The notes: generated by a model not told the origin, from the sequence alone. 64,000 nucleotides of DNA from Pisolithus tinctorius (GCA_024663395.1 JANFAH010000031.1:248001-312000), one strand, 5' to 3'; numbered from the stretch's first letter, positions 24,535-35,845 are shown. Numbers and translations: made by a program.

Positions 24535-24840
24535 CAGCACATCGACATTAAGTGCTGCTAGGGAATTGACGATACAGATTACTGGGTGCATAGAAGTCCA
24601 AGTAGCACGAGGCGGAAGTGAGTTCCGATGAAAGTGCATAAACAGCGTGGCTGGGGAATCAACAATACACATAGCTGGGTGCATAGAAGTCCAAGCAGCA
24701 CGAGGTGGCAGTGAGTTCCGATGAAAGTGCATAAACAGTGCAGCTGGGGAATCAACAATACACATAGCTGGGTGCATAGAAGTCCAAGAGGTGCGAGGTG
24801 GCATTGAGTTCCAATGAAAGTGCGTAAATGGTCTTGAAAG
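24535..24840. repeat. 93-bp tandem repeat, about three copies
   Basis: The phrase TGCATAGAAGTCCAAG recurs at 24587, 24680 and 24773, exactly 93 bp apart. As 93 is a multiple of three, all three minus-strand frames stay open through the array and can look like a repetitive protein. Confidence 0.85.
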
Positions 24841-24956
24841 TGTCCAAATAAGTTAGCTAAAAGGAAATGAGAGTGGATTGACAAGGCGCAGCCTAGTTAT
24901 GAATGTTCTGTCATGGTTGGCCTCACTGAGTCTTTGATCGAGTAGTGCGATTTGCC

Positions 24957-27900
24957 TTAGCATGTTCCTGTACATTCGACCACACATGAGTCACAAGTGC
25001 AGAAAGGACGGTGATGGGGGTACGACAACTGAATTGCCTTATACTCACTGATGTCACGAGTCTGGCAGTTTGACCTATGCTTGCATTTGGGGCGTGCTGC
25101 TGGACCTGTGTAAGTGGTGATATCTATATCAGTATAACACATTGGAAGCATCGAAGGCAGTACACATGCAGTGGCCACTGGCGGCACTGTTGATTGGGAC
25201 TTGCTGCTCGGCATGACCATCGTGGTCTGTAAGGTTAGTAGTGTTAGTAAGGCACAATGTTAGTGGGATAAAGTGTGTAGTGAATGTTAACCTTCACCTG
25301 CTCTGAATGTAACTTGTTGGCAGCTTGATTGGAATCATCGTCTGTCACAAGTAATTTAACTCTGAGGCAAGGTCGTGGCTAAGGTGAATGGTGTCAGTCA
25401 AGGCACAGCCTACACAGGATGATGGAGTAGGAGATGCCTTCTGTGTTTGCCCTTGGAGTTCCAGCAGAGCCTGAGCGGCATCCCGGGTATCACTTGTCGC
25501 TTCACGTGTCAGGAGCTCCAGTTGCTTTAGTCGAAAGGCGACAATGTTTCTATGAAATATCTCCTCCAACTCTGCATCGTCATCATTTGCGGGGTGGATG
25601 AGGGAACCTGCATCGCTACTTGCAACCATAATCTTGTGCGCCTTGACAACTGTTGTGGGACTGTAATCATCTGCGATCAGCAAGGTCGCTACGTAGGGCA
25701 CCATAAAGTATGTCATGAATTGTGCGAGCAGTAGAGGCCGTATTGCTGCAGTCAACTCTGCTGATGCCGGGAACAGGGCAATGAGGGTGTGCTCGATGAT
25801 TGCAGCTCCCTTGTCGCCATAACTGCTCAGTGTTTACATCAATTTCTGCACAGTTGAAGAAATGAGTTGCATGTTAGGGACGTACTATCCAGCATGCGAG
25901 TGGTCCAGAATTGCTGATCCGGAACACAGTGCTGAGTTCTGCATGCGAGCTGGCTTTTCCAACGTCCACCCATCTTCAACCAAGTCAGCCTCGAAACACT
26001 TCCAGATATGCTGCTGCTTGCGGAGGCTCCTGTTACGAAGAATCGGATCTAGCTGGTCTCGCCACTTGACGATATGCCCTGGAATCTGCTTGAAGTCAAT
26101 CATGCTAATGGGCCAACCTTTTTTCGCTGCAATCTTGAGTTGTTCATATTTCCTATACTCCCTTTTGATCATGGTGCAGATCTGAGCTCCTAACTGGACT
26201 GTCTCGAAGTTATGCCCATGCTGTTTTCAGGTCATGGAAACATATCTTTGTAACGCTGCGAAAAGATCTTGAGGACATTCTGGATGGGACCTTGTCCTGG
26301 CAATATATGCCCAGACATTGTGGTGGGAAGTCATCTTGCGTGATCACAGATGACTGTGTTTCTGCGTTGTCCTCTTCGTCAGTCAAGTCCTGCATGAACT
26401 ACATGAGAACACTGGCTGGCATACACAATAAGTACATCTACAACTCACTTGTAGTCCAAGGGACATGTCGTCCCTTTTCTTCTTCTGTGACCCATCCTGT
26501 GTGAGTATGAGAGCACAAAAATGGAATGCGAAGTTTTGAAGGCACACATACATGACATTCAGAGGCCGCTGGCACCTCTGCTTCATCGGCTTGCTCCCAT
26601 ACTGATGTGAGTGGTCTTGGAGTGCACGACCCATTGCTGATAGATTCCTGAAAGAGTGTGAATGCACAGAGTGAATGACTTTCCAGACCATACCTGTCAT
26701 TCCATTCCCAGCATGCCATTTGCTGCTCGTAGTATGCATGATTGCTGGTTGTCAATTGATTCATCCACCAGCTCATTTCTCTTTCTCTAAACTGTGCGGC
26801 GCATCATGAACATCAGCTCGTGACTACAGCTCAATATACTCGCTCACATTCTTCTGAGTACCACCCAGGCATTGGTGACCCTTATCACCCTTGGCATGCA
26901 TGTTGGGCTGGATGTCATCGTCACTAACAATCGACTTTCTCTGAAAAATGTTCAGGCATCAGTTGCAATCACATACAGCTTACTTCTTCACCGTTTTCTG
27001 TCTGGCTTCCATGTGTTTTGGGTAGACACTCCTCTCATCTTCATCTTCATTGTTGTCATCTTCATCATCGTCTTCATCCCTCTCCATCTAAATGACACAG
27101 AGTGAGCTTGAGATAGTAGATGTTTTTTTACCTACCTTTCTCTGTGTACCCAGAGCGTGTTTGCTGTGCCTGTTACCAGCACCAGCATTGTCTGCATACA
27201 TTTCCTTGGACTCGGACTGGGAGTTGTCTCTCTTTCTCTAAGCGGCATGTAAATAGTTCATGATAGTAGAATGCACATTTGCCTACCTTTTTCTGTGTAT
27301 CCGAAGTACGTTTGATGTGCCTTTTATCGCTGGCATCGTCTGTGTCCATTTCCTCGGACTCAGACTCGGACTCGGACTCGGACTCGGACTCGGACCTCTT
27401 TCTCTAAGTGACACGAAGTGAGTTCGTGATAGTAGAACATGCATGCCTACCTTTTTCTGTGTACCCAAAGTACGCTTGATGTGCCTGTTATCACTGGCAT
27501 TGTCTGTGTCCACTTCCTCGGACTCAGACTCGGACTTGTCCCTCTTTCTCTGAATGACATGGAGTGAGTTCGTGATAGTAGAACACACATGCCTACCTTT
27601 TTCTGTGTACCCGAAGTACGTTTAATGCGCCTGTTAGCACCAGCATCGTCTGCGCCCACTTCCTCCTCATCTTCGTCATTAGACTCTTCTCTCTTCCTCT
27701 AAATGTACCAGGGAATCAACTCAGATCAAAATATAGATAAAAGTAACTGCCAACCCTTGCTTCAGCATTCTCTTTTTGCCTTCATTCAGATGTTGACTGG
27801 TTTTTCAATACCTGGGCAATTAAAGCACGTGCACCCCAGCCTCCCTCACATTGCATGAGGATTTCTGATTCTGCTTGGGCCTAACAATGTGAATCTTGGT

Positions 27901-28331
27901 TATTAGTGGCTATATGCACTTAGAATGTGCTCCCTTACCCTCCAAATGACTTTCTCGACAAGGAGCTTGTCGCTTTGGTGAGAAAGCGAATGACTTGTAT
28001 CCAGGTAGCAGTAGACCAATTTCTGTACAACATCCTATTGAGTAGCATACAGGTAATAAGAATACAATAGTAGGGATGGAGGACGTACTGAAAGGTGATT
28101 GTACATGTCCTTCTTCTCTGTGAGTCCCAAGGCATCTATTAGCTTGTAGCTGCTGCCTCGACCTGCTCGGCCCTTGGGCTTGTTAATCAATCTCAACCGT
28201 TGGTTAGTATGTTTATCTTGCTGTTTTTTCCGCCTCCTCTCCTCTTTTGCATGGTTCTTTCCTGCAGGAAGAGATATGAGATCTAAATGGTACCTGTCAG
28301 TATCGATGAACTCACATTTGTGCACTTCCAA
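24957..28331 (-). CDS. uncharacterised cargo gene of the Plavaka-type element, many exons
   Basis: ATG at 28331 begins MEVHKCEFIDTDRYHLDLIS, then a Lys/Arg-rich stretch and KAGRGSSYKLIDALGL-like residues. Exons continue DVVQKLVYCYLDTSHSLS, AESEILMQCEGG, four tandemly duplicated acidic/basic exons (27698-27136), an Asp/Glu-rich exon, HAYYEQQMACWEWNDR, KREYRKYEQLKIAAKKGWPIS, LLLAQFMTYFMVPYVATLLIADDYS and a final Ser/Pro-rich region near 25220-24957. I have the impression that the MVPYVATLLIADD-type segment recurs in uncharacterised mushroom proteins, but I assign no function. It is divergent from the transposase, 215 bp apart. Exon borders are approximate except in the duplicated block, and the 3' end is uncertain. 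Confidence 0.55.
27136..27698 (-). repeat. four tandemly duplicated phase-0 exons
   Basis: Exons at 27698-27597 (34 codons), 27549-27451 (33), 27403-27287 (39) and 27237-27136 (34) each begin RKR and end in TQKK or TQRK. Introns of 47-49 bp separate them, with GTAGGC donors and TTAG or TCAG acceptors. All are multiples of three and bounded in phase 0, so copies can be added or skipped without a frame change. A Ser-Glu run of seven pairs lengthens the third copy. Confidence 0.85.
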
Positions 28332-28546
28332 ATCCCATGGAGTTCCGATAACGACTCTCCTAATTTATTGATCCTTGACTGCTTCTTGTGCTTCAGCTTT
28401 GTCATTGAGGCTGGAGGCTTGATGGCAGAGATGATATGGCACTTAGGATAACGGATGTAAGCAACGACCTTGGAGTGGCTGTGCTCAGGTCAGGTGATCA
28501 CAGCTTGGTACATGTTGCTAAGTCAGTTAAGTCAAACATACTGACC

Positions 28547-31500
28547 ATGCCTCCAATTCGATCTCCAAGGAGGAAACGTTGTTGGTGCAATCCAGGATGT
28601 GGTGTGCACTTGAGCAGCACTCAGCAGTGGCGTCACTATAAGAAGGCTGTGTCCATGGGGCAACTGGCAGGCATGCGTGACTCTGAAAGCCTGACAGGCG
28701 AAGAAAGCCCCCAACTAGATCTGGCTGAAGGTCAGCTCAACAAGCTGAACATTAAATGATACTAAAGTAATCATCTCAGGTGGTCATTCCCGCCTGGCAT
28801 CTCCATCTGAGTCATCGGACACAACAGGTGTGAGTGGGGTGTCCAAGTCTGAGGCCGACCCCGGAAGTGATGTTCAAGATGATGTATGGGTATGGGCTGA
28901 AGAGCTCGAGGGAGATGATAATGAGCTGCTGGATGAGTTGGAAGACAATGCGAGAAACGAAAGAGAACGAGATCTGTTCACTCTCCGTACGTGCCCAGTT
29001 GCCCTGGCTCTAATGCGTGAACTGATCATGCATCAGGGAATGATATTCTATCAGACAAAGATCGCGACAATATCCGCACATTTAACCTCCTTATGATGGG
29101 CCAAATCACTCGATGTGCATACTCACAGATGCAATTCACTTTCCGACACAAAATGAACCTTGACTCGCAATATGTCATCTTTCAGCGTGTGGCCAAACTA
29201 TCTGGGATCAAACCCCTCTTGGTTGACTGCTGCGGAAATTCATGTGTGGCCTACACTGAAAAATATATTTATCTTCAGTCTTGTCCGTTCTGTCGAGAAG
29301 CACGATTCAACCAGTACGGAAGGCCACGTCGACAATTCATGTATCTCCCGCTTATCCCACAACTGCAAGGGTATTTCCAAAGCATGAGGATGATCAAAAC
29401 GCTCTCATACCGTGCGGATTATGATATTGGGAGAGGAGAGATTGTGGATGTATTCGATGGGAATCATTACCAGTGGCTTCTCCATTGTCGTGTTATTGTT
29501 GATGGAGAAGAGTTACCTCACCAATACTTCTCAGATTCCCAAGACATCGCATTGGGCCTTTGTACCGACAGCTATTTACTCTTCAGGCAGCAATGCAAGG
29601 GCCCATCCGGTACACCACTCCTGTTGCAGAACTACAACCTGCCTCCGCATGTGCGAACTCACAGCAAAAACCTATTGTGCATCGGAATTATTCCTGGCCC
29701 GCACCAACCCAAGGACCTTCATTCTTTTCTCATTCCCCTGGACAATGAATGTGCCGAGCTAGCATACAGCGTCCAGACTTTCGATGCATCCCAGCAAGCC
29801 CTTTTCAAGATGCACGCGTATATCATCGTCAAATCTGGTGATATCATCGCAATTGAGTGCTTCTTAAATCTCAAGGGCCATAACTCAATCTTCCCTTGAC
29901 GTTCGTGCAAGGTGAAAGCTGTTCATGGCTTAGGCAAGACCTATTATGTCCCTCTTCACCTGCCATCTCAAAACCACAGTGCAAGGACCCTCTATCAACC
30001 AGCCCCTTTACGACACCACGATGACTTCTCAGATGTAATGGTGAGGATTGCGGTGGCCGAAACAAAAAAAGAGATGGTGATGATTGCAAAGGAGACTGGC
30101 ATCAAAGGATTGCCAGGCCTGACTCGTGTCAGGTCCTTGGATTACGCACGATCATCCCCATGGGAATGGTTTCATTTGTTCTTAGAGAACATTGTCCCGA
30201 ACCTTGTCGACTTCTGGACGGGCCAATTCAAGGGTCTTGGGACGGGTAATGAAGACTTCAAAATTGCGACCGAAATTTGGGAGGAGATTGGAAAAGAAAC
30301 TGCTGCTGCTCTCCGACACATACCATCTACATTTGTCCGCATGCTCGTGAATATTGCAACAGACCGCTCACTCTTTACGGTGGAGACATGGTGTTTTTGG
30401 TTCGTGCATCTTGCTCCGAAGCTACTGAAGGGGTGCTTTCCCAAAGACAAATACTACAAGCACATGTGCGAGCTAGTGGCAATCATGAAGGCTACTTTAC
30501 AGTTTCACACCCCACACAGACAACTTGACAATATCGAAAGATGTGTTATAGATTGGGTGCAGAAATATGAGAGGTATGCGTGTTTCTGATTCAATTGTAT
30601 CGCAACACTAATTTTTGTCAATAGATACTATTATCAATACAACATCGAACGCCTGCCAGCTTGCACGCTCACAATCCATGGTATTTTACATGTCATACAG
30701 GGTATCCGAGACTGTGGGCCGGTGTGGACCACTTGGACCTTTCATATGGAGCACTTTTGTGGGATGCTCCAGAATACACTCTGTTCATGCAGCCACCCTT
30801 GGAGTAATTTAAATAAAGCATTACTTCATTGCACATACCTGGAACAGTTGTGGATGTGATACAACCTTTCAGATGAGCTTGCAAATGAAGACGAGTGCGA
30901 AGATGACGGTCCAATAGGATATGAACGTGTCCTCAAGGATTGTGAGTATGCACTGATGTCACTTACATGCAAAACTCATTCTCAAACTGACCAGACCCAG
31001 ACCATGTGCTTCGGCCTCCCTATGAGATGGCGCACAAGCTTGATTGTGACCTCCATGAAAGGATCGCACGATACTTGGGACAAGTACTTGGCAAACGAAG
31101 CTCAGAGATCAAGAAACAGCTTCCAGCACTTGTGCTGTTTACAGCAGGCAAGCTTAGGGTCCGCCATGGTGGAGACTTATTTCGGACTAAAGAAGTGTCA
31201 CACAGATTTGGTGCATTAGAGCGGAGGAATTGCTATGTCAGAGTAGGTCCATCATGGTCAGATACTCATAATGTCTCTAGTTACTAAATACCATAGTTCG
31301 AAACAGTGTTTGAGACCTGCACAGGTTCTGTCTTAACCCAAACTGGGTATGGTGACCTAGAAAAAAATAATAGCCCTCGTTTTGCCTGCCACACCGCTCT
31401 TTGGAGAACTCAGAGGCAAAACCATTGTTGTCGCACTTGTTAGACCATGGGACACAGATGGAAAGGTAGCCTCAGAAGAGGTTGTGTTCTTCGAGTCTCG

Positions 31501-31681
31501 AAAAGCAAGGATAATTATGGATATCAGGAGTTTAAGAGCTGTTGTAGGCCTAGTCAAGACACAAGGGAGATGGGGTATCATTGACAGGGCACCTGGGACA
31601 GCGACGACAACCTTCGCAGACAATATGATGGAAGGATATTTACATGATGAACATGGTGACGATGACGACTTCATTTTGTGA
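28547..31681 (+). pseudogene. Plavaka/Tnp2-like transposase with premature stops
   Basis: Begins MPPIRSPRRKRCWCNPGCG, a short Cys-rich head. Splicing at 28731-28779 and 28987-29036 joins an acidic region to SDKDRDNIRTF and the transposase body. Recognisable parts are SCPFCREARF, DVFDGNHYQWL, DIALGLCTDSYLLFR (probable catalytic Asp), NYNLPPHVRTHSKNLLCIGIIPGPHQPKDL, MHAYIIVKSGDI, and CGPVWTTWTFHMEHFCGML with HPWSNLNKALLHCTYLEQL. TGA stops interrupt the frame at 29897-29899 (where the family has Cys in a CxxC) and at 30857-30859. The tail ends EHGDDDDFIL. This copy is therefore unlikely to make an active transposase. Confidence 0.82.
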
Positions 31682-32224
31682 GAGAAGTAGTTGATTCAAT
31701 ATAATACCATATACATGGGAATTCGTGGTGCGACGATGCGCAGGATATTGATACATATATACATACTGGGGAGAGATGTGATCCCTTTCCAGGTGCGAGC
31801 CCTGACTCAGTACACTCCAGATCCAAAAAGCTACCTGAAAGATGTCACAACGGACCTGCACCCACAATAGTCAATGACGTCTCCACCTGAGAAGGTGACT
31901 CCTACAGGTCGTCGACGTCCTCACACAAAGCTGTCCTGGTGGTGATGGAGCCCACACTGCAGCCATAGACAGTGATGGTGGAGCTGGAGATGGGTTGAGA
32001 ACTCTTCGTGATGGGGTAGAAGGTAAGGGCGATGGTGGCAGCTGCAGGAGGGGCTGACTAGGAGGGGGGGCAGGTGGACAGATGCCAAAATGGTGCCAAG
32101 AGCCAACATTGTTGAGCCTGGTGTTACAGGTCCTTGGGGAGGGGAGGCTGGGACGAAGGATAGTGAAAGTGGCATGTTCAGTGGTACTCACCTTGCGCCA
32201 ATTTCATAATGTTCTGGTGTGTAT

Positions 32225-33030
32225 GGATTACTTACCCGCACCAGGGGTGGGCCAAAAAAGACAATGCACCTTCACTCGATCGATGATCTTGAAGCGTCTG
32301 GAACTATCAACTTCTGCGACATTCCCAGTGTGTATCCAGCCGTCCCTCAGCATCTCCTGGGTAGTCTTCTCATCTGATGGATACCATTTCTTTTCACAGG
32401 CCTTAGTAAATGGCAAAGAGGAGACGTACCTTTATAATATCCCATGAAGCAGTTCGGGCCGCAGACACATAACTCTCCATGTGGGTTCGGCTTATTGCTA
32501 GATAAGTAGTTCATTGCTGGAATGTCAACGAGCTTGATCTCGAGAATTGGCTGAGGTGGTCCAATCGTCCCTCCACCAGTTGGGTCTCCCTGCAACGTGC
32601 GCGTACAGACTCCACAATTCTCTGTCATACCATAACTGTACAGAGTCATTAAAGGAACATATTCCAGCGATCTTAAGGCCTTGCTTACCCTGAACGAAAG
32701 TCAGTGAACGAAAAAAAAGAATACTTGTCGTACCTTCTGCAACGTCACAACCGAAAGCAATCTTGAGGAAATCAACTACTTCGCCACTGATGGGAGCCGA
32801 GTCTGTGACCATCAGCAGAATATTACCTCCAAGTACAGCGTGAATCTAGCCAATACGCTGAGTGAGCCATTCTAACACTACATCAACCAACCTGCTACGA
32901 ACCTTGCGGAGCACCAATGCATCCCATGTGCAATTAGGAACGTATTGAGGTGTAGCACAAAGAAGCGACCTGATCAGGAGACACCGGAAGGGGTTCAATG
33001 AGATTTTCCTTGCCATATGTCTCGACTGTA
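32225..33030 (-). pseudogene. captured fragment of a long-chain acyl-CoA synthetase gene
   Basis: Minus-strand pieces read YGKENLIEPLPVSPDQVASLCYTS, CTWDALVLRKV, VTDSAPISGEVVDFLKIAFG, YGMTENCGVC, GGTIGPPQPILEIKLVDIP, GELCVCGPNCFMGYYKG and GWIHTGNVAEVDS with RFKIIDRVK. These match the middle of fatty acyl-CoA synthetases (AMP-binding superfamily) in order. The N-terminal part is absent. The glycine-rich ATP loop after YTS and about 100 residues before WDALVLRKV are missing, and the C-terminal region ends at IDRVKV. Intron remnants separate the pieces. It lies wholly inside the DNA transposon, so it looks like a gene fragment picked up by the element. Confidence 0.85.
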
Positions 33031-33154
33031 CAACTGAAGGTCAGTGTGTGGGCCTGCCTGTCGAAAAAAAAACAATCACAAGTCAATTTTGTGACCACAT
33101 ACCAACTGTCTCCATGTCTGTTGCCTTGAGTGTGAAAACCACGAAGACCTACTA

Positions 33155-33570
33155 CATGATATGGGCGACAGATGTCAGCCAATGGTTTCACGAGCAGGTC
33201 GAGGAGGTCTGGGTGCATGAGCACCAGCTCACAGAAATGGGCAACAGATGTAGGCCAACTATTTCAATGAGCTGAGAAATCATGAACACTTACTCCATGA
33301 TATGGGTGACAGATGTCGGCCAATGGTATCACAAGTAAGGCTCAGCGAAATGGGCAACAGATGTCAGCCAACGGTTTCATGAACAGGTCGAGGAGGTCTG
33401 GGTGCATGAGCACCAGCTCACAGAAACGGGCAACAGATGTAGGCCAACTGTTTCAATGAGCTGAGAAATCATGAACACTTACTCCATGATATGGGTGACA
33501 GATGTCGGCCAACGGTATCACAAGTAAGGCTCAGTGAAACGGGTGACAGATGTTGGCCAGCAGTTTCAAT
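33155..33570. repeat. 189-bp tandem repeat, just over two copies
   Basis: GCACCAGCTCACAGAAA recurs at 33221 and 33410. A shorter inner unit (GGGYRACAGATGTYRGCCAA) repeats about six times inside it. No coding sense is seen. Confidence 0.8.
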
Positions 33571-33726
33571 GATCCTGCAGAGTTAGTATTAGAAGCTGCC
33601 GAGATTTGAACATGCGTGATGTACTGTGGTCGGTTACGTTGTGTGGACCTGTTTTCACATCAACAACACAATTTTCTTGTTGCAAGTTAGCACGTCATGC
33701 ATCAACATTTCGTTAAGGAACTATCC

Positions 33727-35394
33727 ATGGCCAGAACAAGGCAGAACACGAAGAAAACCACGTCCGGTATCGCGCCACGAGTGCAAATCATTCGCACTGC
33801 TTGCGCCACCCCCATCCAACGCGCATCCGTGCAGTCCACCTCAAGGGCTTCAACACTGAGTTCATTGACATCCATTCCATCCTCTTGGGGACAGTCCCCT
33901 CTGGCTGAGGAGTGGCGTAACTGGGTATGTACTATAGGTCCATCCTCCTATCACTGCTAACACGATAAGTAGTATTGCTACCTTTGCCACAATGGAGCTA
34001 AATACTTATTCGAGTGCTATTCCTGCCCTCGTGTCATGTGCGACCCCTGCTTAGGATTAGCGCAGTGGCTCACGGACAAGGCCCATGCCAAGGACATAGA
34101 CTTCCAGTGTCCTGGTTGCCACAAACTCGAAGAGGGTGGTGCGAAGCGCAAAGAGCTACATCCGTACTTCGTGAGTTATTCATTGTTCACAATCTGAATA
34201 GAGCTGACATGAGTCCAAGCCATTCACGTGCACAGTACTCAGGAAGAGAATTCCCATGTTGGATAAGCCAGTCATCATCTTGGGGATTTGTGAAAGGGCA
34301 TCTAAGTCTCAAGTGTGTGCCGAGTCCACCCTTATTCTTGAGCTCGTCTGCACAGGAGTGGAAATTCAAGGTTCATTGCCATCACTCCTCAACACGACCA
34401 TCGAGGAATATCACACAAGCGACTCCCTTCTGTATCAAAAAATAATCTTCGATTTTGGTACGGATCGAAAGTTTAGTTGGTGGAGTACAAGGATCAAAAA
34501 ACTGGGTGAAAAGTTGGGCACATACGCCTTCAAGCACAAGATCATATTCATTACTGTCCATAGCGAAGTCACCTGCAGTGACCTGTTTGCAGGGAAGGGC
34601 GAGAGTGGTGAGGATGTTGCAATGGAGGTTGGCGAGGTATGTGACTGACATGAGGAGGTTACTCTCTCTCATCCGTTTTAGTTCATGAAATGCCTGTTCA
34701 CTTCTCCCCTGCAAAACATGGTCTACGGTTCTATGCTGTTTATGTTGACTTGTGGCCCTGTGGTTTCCTTTGAACAATCATTCGCAGCATTGAAGCAATC
34801 TATCATGCAGTCAGTTATTAATGATTGATCTATGAAGAACCTTACTAACTGTTGCCAAGACTCCGGCCAGAGTATACAGTCGCATTCACCGCCAAGGATT
34901 TCCTCAATGCGGTCGTCAAAATTTTCATCGTGTCGTACGGCGTCAAAGTCTTAATTGAAGGACATGCTCTGGAGAACGTTATCCATGACCTACTCGACGT
35001 CTCACTCGAACTTTGGATGCACACTGACGTGATGCTCTTTCATCTTTCAGGCCTAGGATTGCCAAGGGTGCCATGGTTACTTAGCCCTGCCCCACTCACT
35101 GCCACCCCTCTCCTCGCTATATACAGGTACTCATGGTACCACAGCCATCGGCGCCCATGGGGCACATCTCTATCCATGGGGTGCCTGAAATGTGGTGCCA
35201 TCCGTCCATGGGCACAATCAAAGCTGGACTCTCATCCACCAAGTGGTTATCACCCAAAGACTCGAGTGTCCATGTGCCACAAGTGCGCCTTTGAGGTGCG
35301 TACTCAGCCTCTACCGGTTGAATACGACGTGCTCCATGGTGATCCTACATCTGGGTGGCTCAAATACACCGTTTGCGCTGCAGTGCCACTGTGA
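33727..35394 (+). CDS. H3-tail-mimic protein with eight-Cys PHD/ADD-like finger (transposon cargo)
   Basis: Five exons (33727-33924, 33973-34170, 34247-34636, 34682-34809, 34860-35394) join without a stop into 482 codons plus TGA. Residues 1-18 are MARTRQNTKKTTSGIAPR; after the initiator Met this follows histone H3 ARTKQTARKSTGGKAPR closely, keeping ARTxQ, K9, T11, G13, APR and Q19. Residues 68-115 hold C-x2-C-x9-C-x2-C-x4-C-x2-C-x19-C-x2-C, a cross-brace zinc finger of PHD/ADD/RING type. The body includes LDKPVIILG, IFDFGTDRKFSWW, IIFITVHSEVTCSDLFAG, MLTCGPVV and TVAFTAKDFLNAVVKIF, and ends in a zinc-ribbon-like CLKCGAIRPW plus MCHKCAF. Function is unknown; chromatin mimicry is inferred from the N-terminus. 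An in-frame ATG at 33697 could add ten residues and hide the mimic. Confidence 0.82.
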
Positions 35395-35514
35395 TTTCGT
35401 GCATTTGTCTGTCATTTATACACTTGATACTTCCAAAGTAATGTAATACCGTGTCTGCATGCAATCTCACTTTATTGGTTTGACAACTTGGTGTGAGTAA
35501 ACAAGGTGACAATG

Positions 35515-35820
35515 TCATGTACTAAATATCAGTGCCAGTAAACTTCGAGTACTGAAAGTCAGTGCCTAAAAAAATGTGGTACTGAAAATCAGTGCCTAAC
35601 AAAATGTGGTACTAAAAATCAGTGCCAACAAACTTGGGGCACTGGTTTTCAGTGTTGCAAAATATGTGGTACCGGGAATCAGTGCCAGCAACTGAAATTT
35701 AGTGCTCCAAAAAATGCACACTGAAAATCAGTCCCGCAAAGACAACACTGAAAAGAAGTGCCCACTAGATCAGTGCCAGTGGTACTGATTTTGCTCAAAT
35801 CAGTACCACTGGCACTGATA
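35515..35820. repeat. right subterminal repeat array
   Basis: At least eight copies of a phrase like GTACTGAAAATCAGTGCC, mirroring the left array. It ends in a long hairpin and the right terminal repeat. Confidence 0.8.
35769..35819. repeat. perfect 23-bp inverted repeat with 5-base loop
   Basis: Arms 35769-35791 and 35797-35819 are exact reverse complements; each holds CAGTGCC and GTACTGAT. The loop is TGCTC. It directly abuts the right end of the element. Confidence 0.9.
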
Positions 35821-35845
35821 TTCAGTGCGTTTACTTCCCACAGTG
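35821..35845 (-). repeat. right terminal inverted repeat of the DNA transposon
   Basis: On the minus strand it begins CACTGTG and continues as the left repeat. CAA follows at 35846-35848. Confidence 0.85.

Larger units (their letters stand above)
24192..35845. mobile_element. complete Plavaka-type (CACTA-like) DNA transposon, 11,654 bp
   Basis: The ends are imperfect inverted repeats starting CACCGAG (left) and, read inward, CACTGTG (right), both continuing GGGAAGTAAACGCACTGAA. They are flanked by the same 3 bp, CAA, at 24189-24191 and 35846-35848. Both ends carry a few hundred bases of repeated CAGTGCC/CACTGATT motifs, as expected for transposase-binding subterminal arrays. Inside are a Plavaka/Tnp2-like transposase, a minus-strand cargo gene, an acyl-CoA synthetase fragment and an intact H3-tail-mimic gene. 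CACTG ends and a 3-bp target duplication fit the CACTA/CMC group. Confidence 0.88.

Noticed and set aside
24579..24884. Repetitive protein on the minus strand in the 93-bp repeat
   Set aside because: The frames stay open because the repeat is a multiple of three; two competing frames are equally open, so neither is supported.
29897..29899. Transposase stop as another CGA to TGA change
   Set aside because: The family has Cys (TGC) here, so this TGA is a transversion and was left out of the CpG set.
33155..33570. CRISPR-like array
   Set aside because: The 189-bp unit is a simple tandem repeat without unique spacers, in a eukaryotic transposon.
33727..33790. A true histone H3 gene
   Set aside because: Only about 19 residues resemble H3; the histone fold is absent and a zinc finger follows.
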